Part shown: one piece after another, positions 8,326-17,327 of the stretch
Position numbering within the stretch: the first letter of the stretch is position 1
Layout: every line of letters begins with the position of its first letter
Assembly (NCBI RefSeq): GCF_003443535.1
Contig: NZ_CP031946.1
Location: forward strand, 1,674,001 to 1,738,000
DNA from: Ruegeria sp. AD91A
GTDB taxonomy: Bacteria > Pseudomonadota > Alphaproteobacteria > Rhodobacterales > Rhodobacteraceae
Direction of reading: 5' to 3'
Length of the DNA stretch: 64,000 nucleotides
The notes under the pieces: model-generated
Told to the model about the DNA's origin: nothing
Databases searched by the model: none
What the model saw: the letters and a program-made list of their open reading frames with translations, nothing else
Position numbers and translations under genes: made by a program

Positions 8326-9213
8326 ATGAGTTTTGTGACCGACAATCAATTGCTCCTGCTGATCCTGTTCTTTGTCATAGGCACAATCGGCACCGCGTTT
8401 CTGTTTCGCAAACCGGCGGGGCACCGGGCGTGGAAACTGGCTGATCTGGTATGGGTTGTGCTGGGTGGCATCGGGGCACTTGTTGCTGTTTTGGCCGGGC
8501 TTTACACGTCGGACAGTTCGCGACTGGACCGACAAATCGACGTGGCCTATGCCGCGACGCTGGCATTTGACAGAGATGCTGCCCGGTTCCGTCTGCGGTT
8601 CTGTGATCCGGCCTTTGACCCGGACACCGCCGTTTTATGTGAAAAAGTTGAATTCCTTTCAGCCTCGACAGCCAGCAACTCGGAACTGCCCCTGTTCATC
8701 GCAGTCACGAATGAGGTGGCGCCCTTGCAGGGGCTTCACTTCCTCGTTGGGGGTCAGTCCAAGGACGAAATGGACGAAATACGTGACATGGCCGCCAAGG
8801 CCGATGCATTTGACATCGACCAGTTCCTTGTCTTCACTTCACTGGACGAAAGCACGCAGACCGCCATAGACAACATGCGTCGCAAGGTTCCCGCAATTGC
8901 GGGCGACTACCTGATACTTGCGCAAAGTTATGACGACCTGATCGCGCAGGTCGGGAAGCTGAAAGAAGAATGGGAATACCTACAGGACAATGCCCATATT
9001 CTTGTCCTGCAGATTGTGGCCCTATGCCTTGTCAGTTTTGCGGCACCTTTTCGGCTCGGGAAATCCGTGGTCGAGCTGCGCACCACGTTCAGCGTCGATA
9101 AGCCTGCGCCAGAACCTGCGGATCAGCCCCCAGAAAGTAACGCAGAAGAGTCCACAGGTTCCGAGCGCCGCGCCGAAACCAGCCCACCTGCTCATACCGC
9201 TCCGCACTCGTAG
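8326..9213 (+). CDS. hypothetical membrane protein, 295 aa
   Basis: Unrecognised. The frame is open from 7675, but the first 217 codons lie antisense to the hydrolase gene. The ATG at 8326 begins a proper membrane protein, so that start is chosen. It has an N-terminal segment (NQLLLLILFFVIGTIGTAFLF), a second (ADLVWVVLGGIGALVAVLAGLY), a roughly 150-residue soluble region with Cys residues (RLRFCDPAFDPDTAVLCEK), a third segment near 225-245 (ILVLQIVALCLVSFAAPF) and a Pro/Glu-rich tail. Its last 125 bases overlap the end of the convergent glycosyltransferase gene. Confidence 0.65.
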   Translation: MSFVTDNQLLLLILFFVIGTIGTAFLFRKPAGHRAWKLADLVWVVLGGIGALVAVLAGLYTSDSSRLDRQIDVAYAATLAFDRDAARFRLRFCDPAFDPDTAVLCEKVEFLSASTASNSELPLFIAVTNEVAPLQGLHFLVGGQSKDEMDEIRDMAAKADAFDIDQFLVFTSLDESTQTAIDNMRRKVPAIAGDYLILAQSYDDLIAQVGKLKEEWEYLQDNAHILVLQIVALCLVSFAAPFRLGKSVVELRTTFSVDKPAPEPADQPPESNAEESTGSERRAETSPPAHTAPHS

Positions 9214-9763
9214 AGGCGTGGGTCTCCAAAATCGTAATCCGTGGCAGCGCGCGTACCAAAGTCACATCTTCCATCAACGGCTGGTCCGGAAACCCGCCCG
9301 CCGTTTGATACTCGTGACGCGGAACCAGCAATCCCTGATCTCCGTAGGGTAAACCCAGCACCCTGCTGCGCAGATTGGCCCAGCCAGCCACCCACGCTGG
9401 AGCGACACCGTGCGCGCGGAACGCCAGCCGAAAAGCTGCCGGTTTGCCCGAAGGCAGGTGGGCGCTCACGGTCACGCTCCATCCCTGTTGCAACACAGTG
9501 TCCGCATGAAGGATCAGCAGCCAATCCCCTTTGGCCTCCGCGCACCCTCGGCGTAGCTGACCACCTCGTGATGGCGAGCCGGTCACAACCTTCGCGCCGG
9601 CCTCTTCTGCAATATCCAGCGTATGATCGGTTGAGCATGCGTCGCTGACGATCAACTCCCGGATCAATCCGCCATGCAGCCCTTCCATCAGGGCCTCGAG
9701 GCAGGCCGGCAATGCGTCAGCGGCATCAAAGGTCGGAATCACAACGGAAATGGGTGCAGGCAC
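9089..9763 (-). CDS. family 2 glycosyltransferase, rSAM/selenodomain-associated (TIGR04283-like)
   Basis: A 224-aa GT-A fold enzyme. The start ISVVIPTFDAADALPACLEAL, VSDACSTDHTLDIAEEAGAKVV and SRGGQLRRGCAEAKGDWLLILHADT (DxD-like HAD) match the short glycosyltransferases often called transferase 2, rSAM/selenodomain-associated. MEDVTLVRAL supplies the later ED motif. These proteins co-occur with selenium genes in many genomes, and here selD and selU lie 50 kb away in the same window; the true substrate is not known. The start is a GTG at 9763. Its 3' end overlaps the convergent membrane-protein gene by 125 bases. Confidence 0.85.
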   Translation of the reverse strand: MPAPISVVIPTFDAADALPACLEALMEGLHGGLIRELIVSDACSTDHTLDIAEEAGAKVVTGSPSRGGQLRRGCAEAKGDWLLILHADTVLQQGWSVTVSAHLPSGKPAAFRLAFRAHGVAPAWVAGWANLRSRVLGLPYGDQGLLVPRHEYQTAGGFPDQPLMEDVTLVRALPRITILETHASTSAERYEQVGWFRRGARNLWTLLRYFLGADPQVLAQAYRR

Positions 9764-9836
9764 GTCTGATAACCTCTGGTCTTGGCATCGGAACTTCCTA
9801 TATCACGAGGCCTGAGGAAATGACGAGGACCAAGCC

Positions 9837-10574
9837 ATGCCCACCCGCCGCATACTGCGCCTGACCGGCTCGGATACCGATAGCTTCTTGCAGGACCTGA
9901 TTACCAACGACATTCAGGGGCTGGGCAACGGGCTGGTCTACGCCGCTCTGCTTACACCGCAGGGAAAGTACCTGGCGGATTTCTTCCTGAAACGAGATGG
10001 CGATGGCGTTCTTCTGGATGTGGCCGAGCACCTTGCGGATGATCTGGTCAAACGTCTGACGATGTACAAACTGCGTGCAGATGTGGTGATCGAGGGAGCT
10101 GATCTGAACCTGCAACGCGGCACCGGGGCCGCGTCGAAAAACGCCCTGCCCGATCCCCGCCACCCGAACATGGGCTGGCGAACCTATTCCACCGAACCAG
10201 AGGGCGATGACGGATCCGACTGGGATGCGCTGCGCGTCCGGCACTGCATTCCCGAGTCAGGCATTGAGCTGTCTCCGGACAGTTATATCCTGGAATCAGG
10301 GTTCGAAGCACTGAATGGCGTGGATTTCAAAAAGGGCTGCTACGTCGGACAGGAAGTGACTGCGCGTATGAAGCACAAAACCGAATTGCGCAAAGGTCTG
10401 CGACGCGTCGGCGTTCAGGGCTCTGCTCCAGTAGGGACCGAAATCACGGCAAATGGCAAACCTGTCGGAACTTTGTACACACAGTCAGGCGGGCACGGGA
10501 TTGCATATCTGCGATTTGATCGCGCAAGCGGAGAGATGCAGGCCGGTGACGCCACCGTTCGCCTGGAAGACTAA
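9837..10574 (+). CDS. ygfZ: YgfZ/GcvT-like folate-binding protein
   Basis: YgfZ uses folate to help assemble or repair certain Fe-S enzymes, including the tRNA thiomethylase MiaB. This 245-aa cytosolic protein has the family signature KKGCYVGQEV (K-G-C-Y-x-G-Q-E) near residue 165 and the GcvT-like N-terminal sequence (LTGSDTDSFLQDLITNDI and ALLTPQGKYLADFF). A GAGG site precedes the ATG at 9837. It is divergent from the glycosyltransferase gene and is followed 113 bases later by an ABC membrane-domain gene. Confidence 0.88.
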   Translation: MPTRRILRLTGSDTDSFLQDLITNDIQGLGNGLVYAALLTPQGKYLADFFLKRDGDGVLLDVAEHLADDLVKRLTMYKLRADVVIEGADLNLQRGTGAASKNALPDPRHPNMGWRTYSTEPEGDDGSDWDALRVRHCIPESGIELSPDSYILESGFEALNGVDFKKGCYVGQEVTARMKHKTELRKGLRRVGVQGSAPVGTEITANGKPVGTLYTQSGGHGIAYLRFDRASGEMQAGDATVRLED

Positions 10575-10687
10575 ACCAACCTTGTTGCCTAAACGGCACG
10601 TCCGGCACAGCAGCTTGTATCGTAAAGTTTGAACCTGTCGTCCAGCGCTGCCACAGTATAGGTAAACGGGGCAAACCGGATACCTGC

Positions 10688-11629
10688 ATGTTTCGACTTT
10701 ACTCCGCGATCTGGCGCGCCAGTGCCGGGCGGCAAATCATACTTATCCTGCTGTCCATTGCCATTGCGGGCCTTGCCGCCGTGCCGCTGGAGTTTCAGCG
10801 CGACATCGTCAACCACCTGACGTCCGATGATGTCGGGGTCGAGAAACTGATCCAGTTGGGCATTGGCATGATGGCGGTCATCCTGCTGAGCCTGGCATTG
10901 AAATGGGTGCTGGGGTTTCGCGCAGGAACCTTGGGCGAAGACATGATACGCCTGATCCGCCAGCGCTTGCTTTGGCGCTCGACTGACCTGAAGGAAACCG
11001 GCGAAGACCTTCGCAAAGGCACCATGACCACGGCCATCTCGGCTGAGGCTGAAGAATTGGGAAAATTCGCGGGCGGTGCTTTCTCGGATCCGGTTGTTCA
11101 GATCGGAACGCTGATCAGCGTCATCGGCTACATCTCATCCACGCAACCAGGTCTGGGGCTGATTGCGCTTTCAATGATCGTTCCGCAGATCATCATCGTA
11201 CTGGCCTCGCAGCGCAAAGTGAACACTTTCGTGGCGGAACGCGTTCGCATTCTGCGCGGTGCCACGGACCGGCTTACGACTGAGGATATCGAAGCCGTCG
11301 AGCGCGACATCAACACCATGTTCGATGACATTTACGACACGCGGCGGCGGATGTTCCTGTGGAAACTATCGGCAAAGTTCCTGCTGAGCGTGATAAACGG
11401 GGCCGGCACCGTCGGCATACTGATGCTGGGTGGCTACTTGGTCCTGCAAGGGAAAACGGATGTCGGCACCGTGGTGGCTGCCACCAGTGGGCTCAGCCGC
11501 ATTCAGGGGCCCACTGCCTTTCTGATCGCATTCTATCGCCAGGTCAGTGCCAATCGTATCAAGTACGAACTGATGCTGGAATTGTTTGGCCCGGATCCAA
11601 CCCGCTATCGCCATCGACCCAACGCATAA
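10688..11629 (+). CDS. ABC exporter-type membrane domain without an ATPase domain
   Basis: A 313-aa protein corresponding to the six-helix type I ABC exporter membrane domain: segments near 17-35, 58-78, 135-155, 160-175 and 230-260, with a cytosolic loop containing RLIRQRLLWRS. It ends at the point where a half-transporter would enter its nucleotide-binding domain, and no Walker A or signature motif follows. The stop is directly followed by a terminator hairpin, so no ATPase partner is encoded downstream. It may be a truncated transporter that has persisted, or may pair with an ATPase from elsewhere. No strong ribosome binding site was seen. Confidence 0.7.
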   Translation: MFRLYSAIWRASAGRQIILILLSIAIAGLAAVPLEFQRDIVNHLTSDDVGVEKLIQLGIGMMAVILLSLALKWVLGFRAGTLGEDMIRLIRQRLLWRSTDLKETGEDLRKGTMTTAISAEAEELGKFAGGAFSDPVVQIGTLISVIGYISSTQPGLGLIALSMIVPQIIIVLASQRKVNTFVAERVRILRGATDRLTTEDIEAVERDINTMFDDIYDTRRRMFLWKLSAKFLLSVINGAGTVGILMLGGYLVLQGKTDVGTVVAATSGLSRIQGPTAFLIAFYRQVSANRIKYELMLELFGPDPTRYRHRPNA

Positions 11630-11633
11630 GAAA

Positions 11634-11669
11634 AGACCGCGCGGCGGGTGCCTGCGCGGTCTGATGCGA
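11634..11669 (-). terminator. Rho-independent terminator of efp
   Basis: A 9-bp perfect stem (AGACCGCGC / GCGCGGTCT) with an 11-base loop. Read on the minus strand it is followed by TTTTCTT, so it terminates efp. It lies between the convergent ABC-domain and efp genes and may act weakly in both directions. Confidence 0.8.
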
Positions 11670-11683
11670 AACGTGACGAAACG

Positions 11684-12247
11684 TCACGCGCGTTCGGAAT
11701 ATTCCATAGTTTCAGTGGTCACGACGATCATTTCGTCCTGACCGACGAAGGGTGGAACCATGACTTTCACGCCATTGTCCAGCACCGCGGGCTTGAACGA
11801 GTTCGCCGCAGTTTGACCTTTTACCACCGGCTCGGTCTCGACGATTTTGCAAGTCACTTTCTGCGGCAGCGTCGCGTTCAGCGCCTCGCTTTCGTAGAAC
11901 TCGACAACAATGGTCATGCCATCTTGCAGAAACGGGCGGCGTTCTCCCAGCAATTCTGCAGGTAATTCAATCTGTTCGTAGGTTTCAGAATCCATGAACA
12001 CCAGCATCCCGTCGGATTCGTACAGGAACTGCTGATCCTTTTGCTCCAGACGCACGCGTTCGACCTTGTCCGCAGAGCGGAAGCGTTCGTTCAGCTTCGA
12101 GCCATTGCGCAGGTTGCGCAGTTCCACCTGTGCAAAAGCCCCGCCCTTGCCCGGCTTTACATGGTCAACCTTGACCGCTGCCCAAAGGCCGTCGTTATGC
12201 TCAAGCACATTGCCGGGGCGAATTTCGTTCCCATTTATCTTGGGCAT
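11684..12247 (-). CDS. efp: elongation factor P
   Basis: EF-P binds ribosomes stalled at polyproline and promotes peptide bond formation. The 187-aa length is typical. The N-terminal KOW-like domain has [19 protein letters not shown], with the modifiable Lys in the PGKGG loop near residue 34. The two OB domains follow, with [13 protein letters not shown] and [25 protein letters not shown] typical of the family. The start has AAGGA upstream. No modification enzyme gene (epmA or similar) adjoins it. Confidence 0.95.
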   Translation of the reverse strand: MPKINGNEIRPGNVLEHNDGLWAAVKVDHVKPGKGGAFAQVELRNLRNGSKLNERFRSADKVERVRLEQKDQQFLYESDGMLVFMDSETYEQIELPAELLGERRPFLQDGMTIVVEFYESEALNATLPQKVTCKIVETEPVVKGQTAANSFKPAVLDNGVKVMVPPFVGQDEMIVVTTETMEYSERA

Positions 12248-12465
12248 TACATAAATCCTTCACAAACGGTTGATGCATCAGTTGCGGTCCCTATATCTGG
12301 CGGGACCACACCTGACAAGACAACGACACCTAGTGCTGCACTTGCAGCAAGCCATGCAAGTGACGCAACGCAACTATGCATTTTAGCTGTATCCGAATCG
12401 CACCTAATCGGTCATAAGGACCCTCACGCCGAAAATGCAAGAGCAAGAACAACAAGGAAAACGAG

Positions 12466-12786
12466 ATGAGAGATTTCGTTGACGGCACTGCCTTTAACAA
12501 TGAGCAAGGCAATCGTGCGCGCAAACTTTTCGCGGCCGTTGTGTTGGCTGCACTTGATGATGCTATCGCCGATGACAAGAAATACGGCAATGGCCCCGAA
12601 CAAATCGCCCGTTGGGCGCGTTCGCGCGATGGGCGCGAAGTGCTGTCCTGCGCAGGAATTGACCCGAACGAACGGGTTGTCAGCGGATTGATGGAATTCG
12701 TTGGGCGCGGCGTCCGCACGTCGGTTGCCCTGTCGCGTGAAGAGAGCGAACGCCGCAACGCTGCACAGCAGGCCGAAGCTGCCTGA
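12466..12786 (+). CDS. small conserved hypothetical protein, 106 aa (probably DUF6280)
   Basis: A mostly helical soluble protein starting MRDFVDGTAFNNEQGNRARKLFAAVVLAALDDAIADD, with an AAGGA site before the ATG. It ends in an Ala/Glu/Arg-rich helix. I recall a family of this size and sequence conserved in Rhodobacteraceae (DUF6280), but cannot confirm it. It contains the fragment GREVLSCAGIDPNERV. Function unknown. A strong terminator follows, so it is probably monocistronic. Confidence 0.75.
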   Translation: MRDFVDGTAFNNEQGNRARKLFAAVVLAALDDAIADDKKYGNGPEQIARWARSRDGREVLSCAGIDPNERVVSGLMEFVGRGVRTSVALSREESERRNAAQQAEAA

Positions 12787-12810
12787 ACCAGGGCGGATTT
12801 GGATTGAACA

Positions 12811-12842
12811 AACGCGCTCTGCCTATCAGAGCGCGTTTTTCT
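12811..12842 (+). terminator. Rho-independent terminator
   Basis: An 11-bp perfect stem (AACGCGCTCTG / CAGAGCGCGTT) with a 5-base loop followed by a T-run, 25 bases after the stop of the 106-aa gene. Confidence 0.88.
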
Positions 12843-12873
12843 ATGCCCGATCGTCAGGCATGAAGCTGTTGGA

Positions 12874-13443
12874 TCAAAAGAACAACAGCCATTGCCGCAC
12901 CACCCAGAATTCAGCCGCCAGCATGGTCGCGAACAGAGCTTTGCCCCAAACAGGCAATCCACGCTGCCACAACAAAACATATGCAGCCAGACAGACAAAG
13001 GCTGACACCGGCGCCACCCACAAGGCATGATGGTCGCTGTCCCAATAGCTGACAGGGCTGTGGAACACCCAGTCGCTGACAGGCCAGAGCTGTGGCCGTC
13101 CGTCGCCCGCATGAAGCAGAAAATCTGTCGCAAGATGCAACAGACCCGCCGCTGCACCGACAGCCAGAACATGCCAACCTCTCCAGACTGCCAGCAGGAA
13201 TGCCAACCCCCAGAGGATAAAGGAATTGTCTATGGCGAATACGGTCTGCCAGGCCGGGGAAAAGTAGAGCTGCCCAAAGACCACCTGTTCGGGAATGCCC
13301 AGAACAAAAAGGGACACGCCCGCCATCACATACAGGGACATGTCCGGCATTAACGCTCCCAGGAGCGCAGCCCAGAGGATACGTCCTTGCGGCGGCCGGG
13401 CAAACGCGGCAGCCCCGATCAAAAGATGCGCTGGCGTGTTCAT
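12874..13443 (-). CDS. YdjM-like (DUF457) membrane-bound putative hydrolase
   Basis: A 189-aa inner-membrane protein with about five hydrophobic segments. It has [14 protein letters not shown] (an early His) and [10 protein letters not shown] (PDxx), then [13 protein letters not shown] and SDHHALW. This spacing of His and Asp residues is like the YdjM/DUF457 family of membrane-embedded putative metal-dependent hydrolases. The ATG at 13443 is preferred over an in-frame TTG eight codons upstream. It diverges from cobQ, which starts 62 bases away. Similar genes beside cobQ are sometimes labelled as cobalamin genes, but nothing in the sequence shows a B12 role. Confidence 0.75.
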   Translation of the reverse strand: MNTPAHLLIGAAAFARPPQGRILWAALLGALMPDMSLYVMAGVSLFVLGIPEQVVFGQLYFSPAWQTVFAIDNSFILWGLAFLLAVWRGWHVLAVGAAAGLLHLATDFLLHAGDGRPQLWPVSDWVFHSPVSYWDSDHHALWVAPVSAFVCLAAYVLLWQRGLPVWGKALFATMLAAEFWVVRQWLLFF

Positions 13444-13505
13444 CCGGGGCTTTCCCTTTCGGCTCAAATCAGATCATCTGCGCCCTGACATATAGGAGAC
13501 AAAAC

Positions 13506-14963
13506 ATGGTTCGCGCCATCATGATTCAAGGCACCGGCAGCAATGTCGGAAAATCAGTTCTGGTGGCCGGGCTGGCGCGCGCCTACACGCGTCGGGGGCT
13601 TCGGGTCGCGCCGTTCAAACCGCAAAACATGTCGAACAACGCTGCCGTCACCGAAAACGGGGGCGAAATTGGCCGCGCGCAGGCCCTTCAGGCCCGTGCG
13701 GCACGGCGGACACCCCACACGGACATGAACCCTATTCTGCTGAAACCTGAAACCGATACCGGCGCGCAGATCATCGTTCAGGGGCAGCGCGCTGGCATGA
13801 TGAAGGCCGGAGATTACCGCAAGGACAAATCCAAGCTATTGGGAGCAGCGCTGGAAAGCTTTGACAGGCTCTGCGCCGACGCTGATCTGGTTCTGATCGA
13901 GGGCGCTGGCAGCCCGGCTGAGACCAACCTGCGCAAGGGTGACATCGCCAATATGGGGTTTGCCTGTGCCGCGGAGATACCAGTGGTTCTGGTCGGGGAC
14001 ATTCATCGGGGCGGGGTGATTGCGCAGATCGTTGGCACTCAGGTCGTGCTGGACGAAGGAGACCGGGCGCAGATCAAGGGTTTTGCGGTCAATCGTTTCA
14101 AAGGAGATGTGTCCCTGTTTGACGAAGGGCGCGAAGACATCTCCGCACGCACCGGATGGCCTTGTCTGGGAGTCGTGCCATGGTTTCACGACGCATGGAA
14201 ACTGCCCGCCGAGGACATGATGGACATCCGTTCCCATACCGGCGGCGTGAGCAAGGTCGTTGTGCCTCAGCTTGAGCGAATGGCGAATTTCGACGATCTC
14301 GATCCGTTGTCCGCCGAACCCGGCGTAAGTGTCGAGATCATCCCTGGCGGACGCCCCCTGCCCGGCGACGCCGATCTGGTTCTGCTGCCCGGAAGCAAAT
14401 CCACAATCGGAGACCTGACCTATTTCCGGGCACAGGGCTGGGATATCGACCTCTATGCCCATGTTCGCCGGGGCGGACATGTCCTGGGGTTGTGCGGTGG
14501 CTATCAGATGCTGGGCAAAACCATTTCCGATCCCGATGGCGTGGATGGCCGGCCAGGCAAGATTGATGGATTGGGATTGTTGAACGTCGATACCGTCATG
14601 GGCGGCCAGAAACAGGTCATTCTGCGTTCGGCCCATGCCCTGCCCGACCTGGAACCGGTTAGCGGGTACGAAATCCACATGGGTCACACCGACGGCCCGG
14701 ACCGCGCCCGCGCCTGGCTGGAAGTCGAAGGCAGACCAGAAGGTGCGGCCAGCAGCAACGGCCGGGTCAAAGGCAGCTATCTGCATGGCATTTTCTCGTC
14801 AGACGCATTTCGCGCCCGCTACTTGTCAACGCTGGGCGTGACGTCGGACATTGCTTACGAAGACGGTGTAGAGCAGGCGCTGAACGATCTTGCGGATCAT
14901 CTGGAACGCCACATGAATCTTGACCTGCTGCTAAGTCTGGCTCAGCCACCGCAGCGTGGCTGA
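13506..14963 (+). CDS. cobQ: cobyric acid synthase
   Basis: CobQ amidates adenosylcobyrinic a,c-diamide at positions b, d, e and g using glutamine and ATP. The 485-aa protein has the N-terminal ATPase/synthetase domain with [11 protein letters not shown] (P-loop) and [11 protein letters not shown]. The C-terminal class I glutamine amidotransferase domain has the nucleophile Cys in [11 protein letters not shown] and [13 protein letters not shown] precedes the ATG. It lies 15 kb from the main cob cluster, and no riboswitch is visible in the 62-base gap upstream. Confidence 0.95.
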   Translation: MVRAIMIQGTGSNVGKSVLVAGLARAYTRRGLRVAPFKPQNMSNNAAVTENGGEIGRAQALQARAARRTPHTDMNPILLKPETDTGAQIIVQGQRAGMMKAGDYRKDKSKLLGAALESFDRLCADADLVLIEGAGSPAETNLRKGDIANMGFACAAEIPVVLVGDIHRGGVIAQIVGTQVVLDEGDRAQIKGFAVNRFKGDVSLFDEGREDISARTGWPCLGVVPWFHDAWKLPAEDMMDIRSHTGGVSKVVVPQLERMANFDDLDPLSAEPGVSVEIIPGGRPLPGDADLVLLPGSKSTIGDLTYFRAQGWDIDLYAHVRRGGHVLGLCGGYQMLGKTISDPDGVDGRPGKIDGLGLLNVDTVMGGQKQVILRSAHALPDLEPVSGYEIHMGHTDGPDRARAWLEVEGRPEGAASSNGRVKGSYLHGIFSSDAFRARYLSTLGVTSDIAYEDGVEQALNDLADHLERHMNLDLLLSLAQPPQRG

Positions 14964-14966
14964 ATC

Positions 14967-15740
14967 TTATCCCAGATCTTTCGCGCTCAGCGCGCGAGCG
15001 ATTTCCCGTCGGACCATCTTGCGCACGTTTCGCGTGATCCGCTCACCCATTGCACCTTGCAGCTCCTGACGTACAACTTCCGCGATCAGGTCGCGCAATG
15101 TCTCTTCATCCAAGTCCATTGTCGCGACGTCTTCTGCCACATCAGCGGCAGGATCGGCCTCAACCGGTTGTGCGGATCGGATGAACTCAACGTGTTGGGC
15201 CGTATCGGCCTCAGGCCGCGGATCGCCTGCATCTTCTTCGTCAGTCAGAACGATGGACCTTGCGGCGGCAAACTCTTCTTCGACATTCCACGGCAGGGAT
15301 TGAGTCGGTGTACCCGAATAAGCATCACCGCTGTCGCCATCCGGCTCCCATTGATCCTCGGTTTGCGCGATTGCCGCTTCCAGTGCTTCGATTTTGGCGC
15401 TCAGACTGATCGCAGGGTCATCAGATGAGCCGGATTTTGCAGCTTTTGCCTCCACCTCGTCATCCGAAGTGTTGGCCGGATCCCCTGCCCTGACAATGTC
15501 GCAGGTGCGCAGCAGCATCGGCTTGGCCGAGTCGGCAACATCAGGGGTCGGCTTGGCTGATGTGACCTCGGGCTGAGCGGGTTTGCTGATGCGGAGCGCG
15601 TCCGTCAACACCAGACGCCCCGGCTTACGCGTTGCACCCTGTTGATCCGGGGCGGGTTTACCACGACTATCTTCACTGACCAGACGTTTGACCGAAGACA
15701 GAACGTCTTCGATCCCTGCTTTCACGACATTATCAGACAT
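14967..15740 (-). CDS. acidic low-complexity protein with a PopZ-like C-terminal helix
   Basis: A 257-aa protein. Residues 1-25 form a short helix (VVKAGIEDVLSSVKRLVSED). The middle, about 30-205, is acidic, Pro/Ala/Asp/Glu-rich and probably disordered. The last 45 residues form a strong amphipathic helical region (ETLRDLIAEVVRQELQGAMG ... VRKMVRREIARAL). A short N-terminal helix, an acidic linker and a C-terminal oligomerising helix is the plan of the polar organiser PopZ (DUF2497), and the L-R-x-L-I-x-E-V-V-R start of the last helix is similar. It is not close enough to be certain. It lies downstream of tolC on the same strand. Confidence 0.65.
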   Translation of the reverse strand: MSDNVVKAGIEDVLSSVKRLVSEDSRGKPAPDQQGATRKPGRLVLTDALRISKPAQPEVTSAKPTPDVADSAKPMLLRTCDIVRAGDPANTSDDEVEAKAAKSGSSDDPAISLSAKIEALEAAIAQTEDQWEPDGDSGDAYSGTPTQSLPWNVEEEFAAARSIVLTDEEDAGDPRPEADTAQHVEFIRSAQPVEADPAADVAEDVATMDLDEETLRDLIAEVVRQELQGAMGERITRNVRKMVRREIARALSAKDLG

Positions 15741-15813
15741 TGTTCTCTACCGCTCTATCGTTGGATCGAGTGTAGCCAAACAATCCGAGCCCTACAACAA
15801 ATAGTATTGCCGG

Positions 15814-17232
15814 TTAGTCCCGACGCAACGCTTTGAGGACTCGATCCAGATCCTTGCTCTGTTTGCTGACACGCGCGGGGGCTTTTTTGACCAGATTGTA
15901 GTACAAAGTCGGATCATAGATCTGAACCGCCAACCCCAGACGTTCTGCCGTCAAAAGACCTTGCGCCTGCAATAGCTGATATGCTGCGCGGGATCGTTCC
16001 GTGCGGGATGCCACTTCTGCCAACTGCGCGTCCAGCAAATCCTGCTGAGCATTCAACACATCCAACGTAGTCCGGGCGCCTAAGGTCGCTTCTTCCCGGA
16101 TGCCGTCAAATGCGACTTGCGAGGCGCGAACCCGTTCCGTAGATGCCCTGAGGCTGGCACTGGCCGCCTGAAAAGCCGCATACCGGTCCGTTACACCCTG
16201 CGTGATGTTCTTCTGTACATTGAGTAGGTTCGCACGAGACGCATCCCGGTTTGCCATAGCGCGCCGCACATTGGCGGCCAACCGGCCACCGGCGTAAATC
16301 GGCTGTGTAAAGTCCAGCGAAACGGTTGCGTCATTTACATAGTCGTTGTTGTCATAGCTTTCCCGCACGCCCGCATCGGCGTTCAAGCTGACATTCGGCC
16401 CAAGGTTGGCCCGCTGTTGCTGCACAATCAAATCAAAGGCCCGGACCTGATGCTGCGCCGACAGAATCGCCGGGTGGTTGCGTTGCGCGAGACTAATCGC
16501 CTCTGCCTCGCTCCGCGGCAGATTGGGCAGACTTGGTTGACCAGCCGTCCGCCCTGGCGCCTTGCCAACCGCGTTGACATATTCAGCTTGCGCAATGCTC
16601 AATTCACCACGTGCAACCGCAAGATCTGCCTGCGAGCTTGCCAACTGCGCCTCGGAAAGCGCAACGTCCGTGCGCGTCACTTCGCCGACTTCGAAGCGAT
16701 CATTCGATGCGCGAAGTTCTTCCGCCGAAACATCCACGTTGTTCTGGCGAATTGCGACTGTCTCTTCCTGTAGCAGCACGCCCAGATACGCGTTCGCAGC
16801 GCGGATAAGGACCTGTTGTTCAATGTCGATCAGGGTTTGCCGTGTCGACAGAACCGTTTCCTGCGCCGATTGCTTGCCCAGAATCGAAGCACCGCCATCA
16901 TACAGAAGCTGGGTCAGTCCCAGCCCGGTGAAAAACCGGGACGGCTCGGTCGTCGTGACCACATTGCTGGTCCTTGACCGGGTATAGTCTTGGCTGACCT
17001 GTACGGTCCAGTTGATGATCGGCCGCAATGCAGCAAGTGCGATCGCCACGTCTTCATCTGCCGCTCGCAGCAGCGCCCGGTTCTGTTCCAACAAGCCACT
17101 TGTGTTATATGCGCCGATGAAGGCGTCTGTTATGTTGTCAGCCCACACCGGACGCCCTGGCATAACGCTGATGGCAAGTCCTGCGGTCACTGCGAATGCC
17201 CTGACCAGCTTGCCTGTCGCTGAACCACGCAT
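15814..17232 (-). CDS. tolC: TolC-family outer membrane efflux/secretion protein
   Basis: A 472-aa outer membrane channel that docks with inner-membrane pumps or type I secretion systems. A signal peptide occupies about residues 1-31 (ending RPVWA). The mature protein has two long coiled-coil repeats rich in Ala/Gln/Arg, for example RAANAYLGVLLQEETVAIRQ and the matching AYQLLQAQGLL near the end. GLTQLLYDGG and DFTQPIYAGG are the paired outer-membrane strands typical of TolC. The start has GAGAGGA upstream. It follows a pcm-like gene on the same strand about 95 bases away, a linkage common in alphaproteobacteria. Confidence 0.92.
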   Translation of the reverse strand: MRGSATGKLVRAFAVTAGLAISVMPGRPVWADNITDAFIGAYNTSGLLEQNRALLRAADEDVAIALAALRPIINWTVQVSQDYTRSRTSNVVTTTEPSRFFTGLGLTQLLYDGGASILGKQSAQETVLSTRQTLIDIEQQVLIRAANAYLGVLLQEETVAIRQNNVDVSAEELRASNDRFEVGEVTRTDVALSEAQLASSQADLAVARGELSIAQAEYVNAVGKAPGRTAGQPSLPNLPRSEAEAISLAQRNHPAILSAQHQVRAFDLIVQQQRANLGPNVSLNADAGVRESYDNNDYVNDATVSLDFTQPIYAGGRLAANVRRAMANRDASRANLLNVQKNITQGVTDRYAAFQAASASLRASTERVRASQVAFDGIREEATLGARTTLDVLNAQQDLLDAQLAEVASRTERSRAAYQLLQAQGLLTAERLGLAVQIYDPTLYYNLVKKAPARVSKQSKDLDRVLKALRRD

Positions 17233-17327
17233 ACCGAAATCCTCTCAAAACGAAATTACACTGCCCTGAAGGCAGTTTGCGGTCTTCTTTTCAACTATTC
17301 AAGGCGCCAGAAAAATCTATCGGCGAA

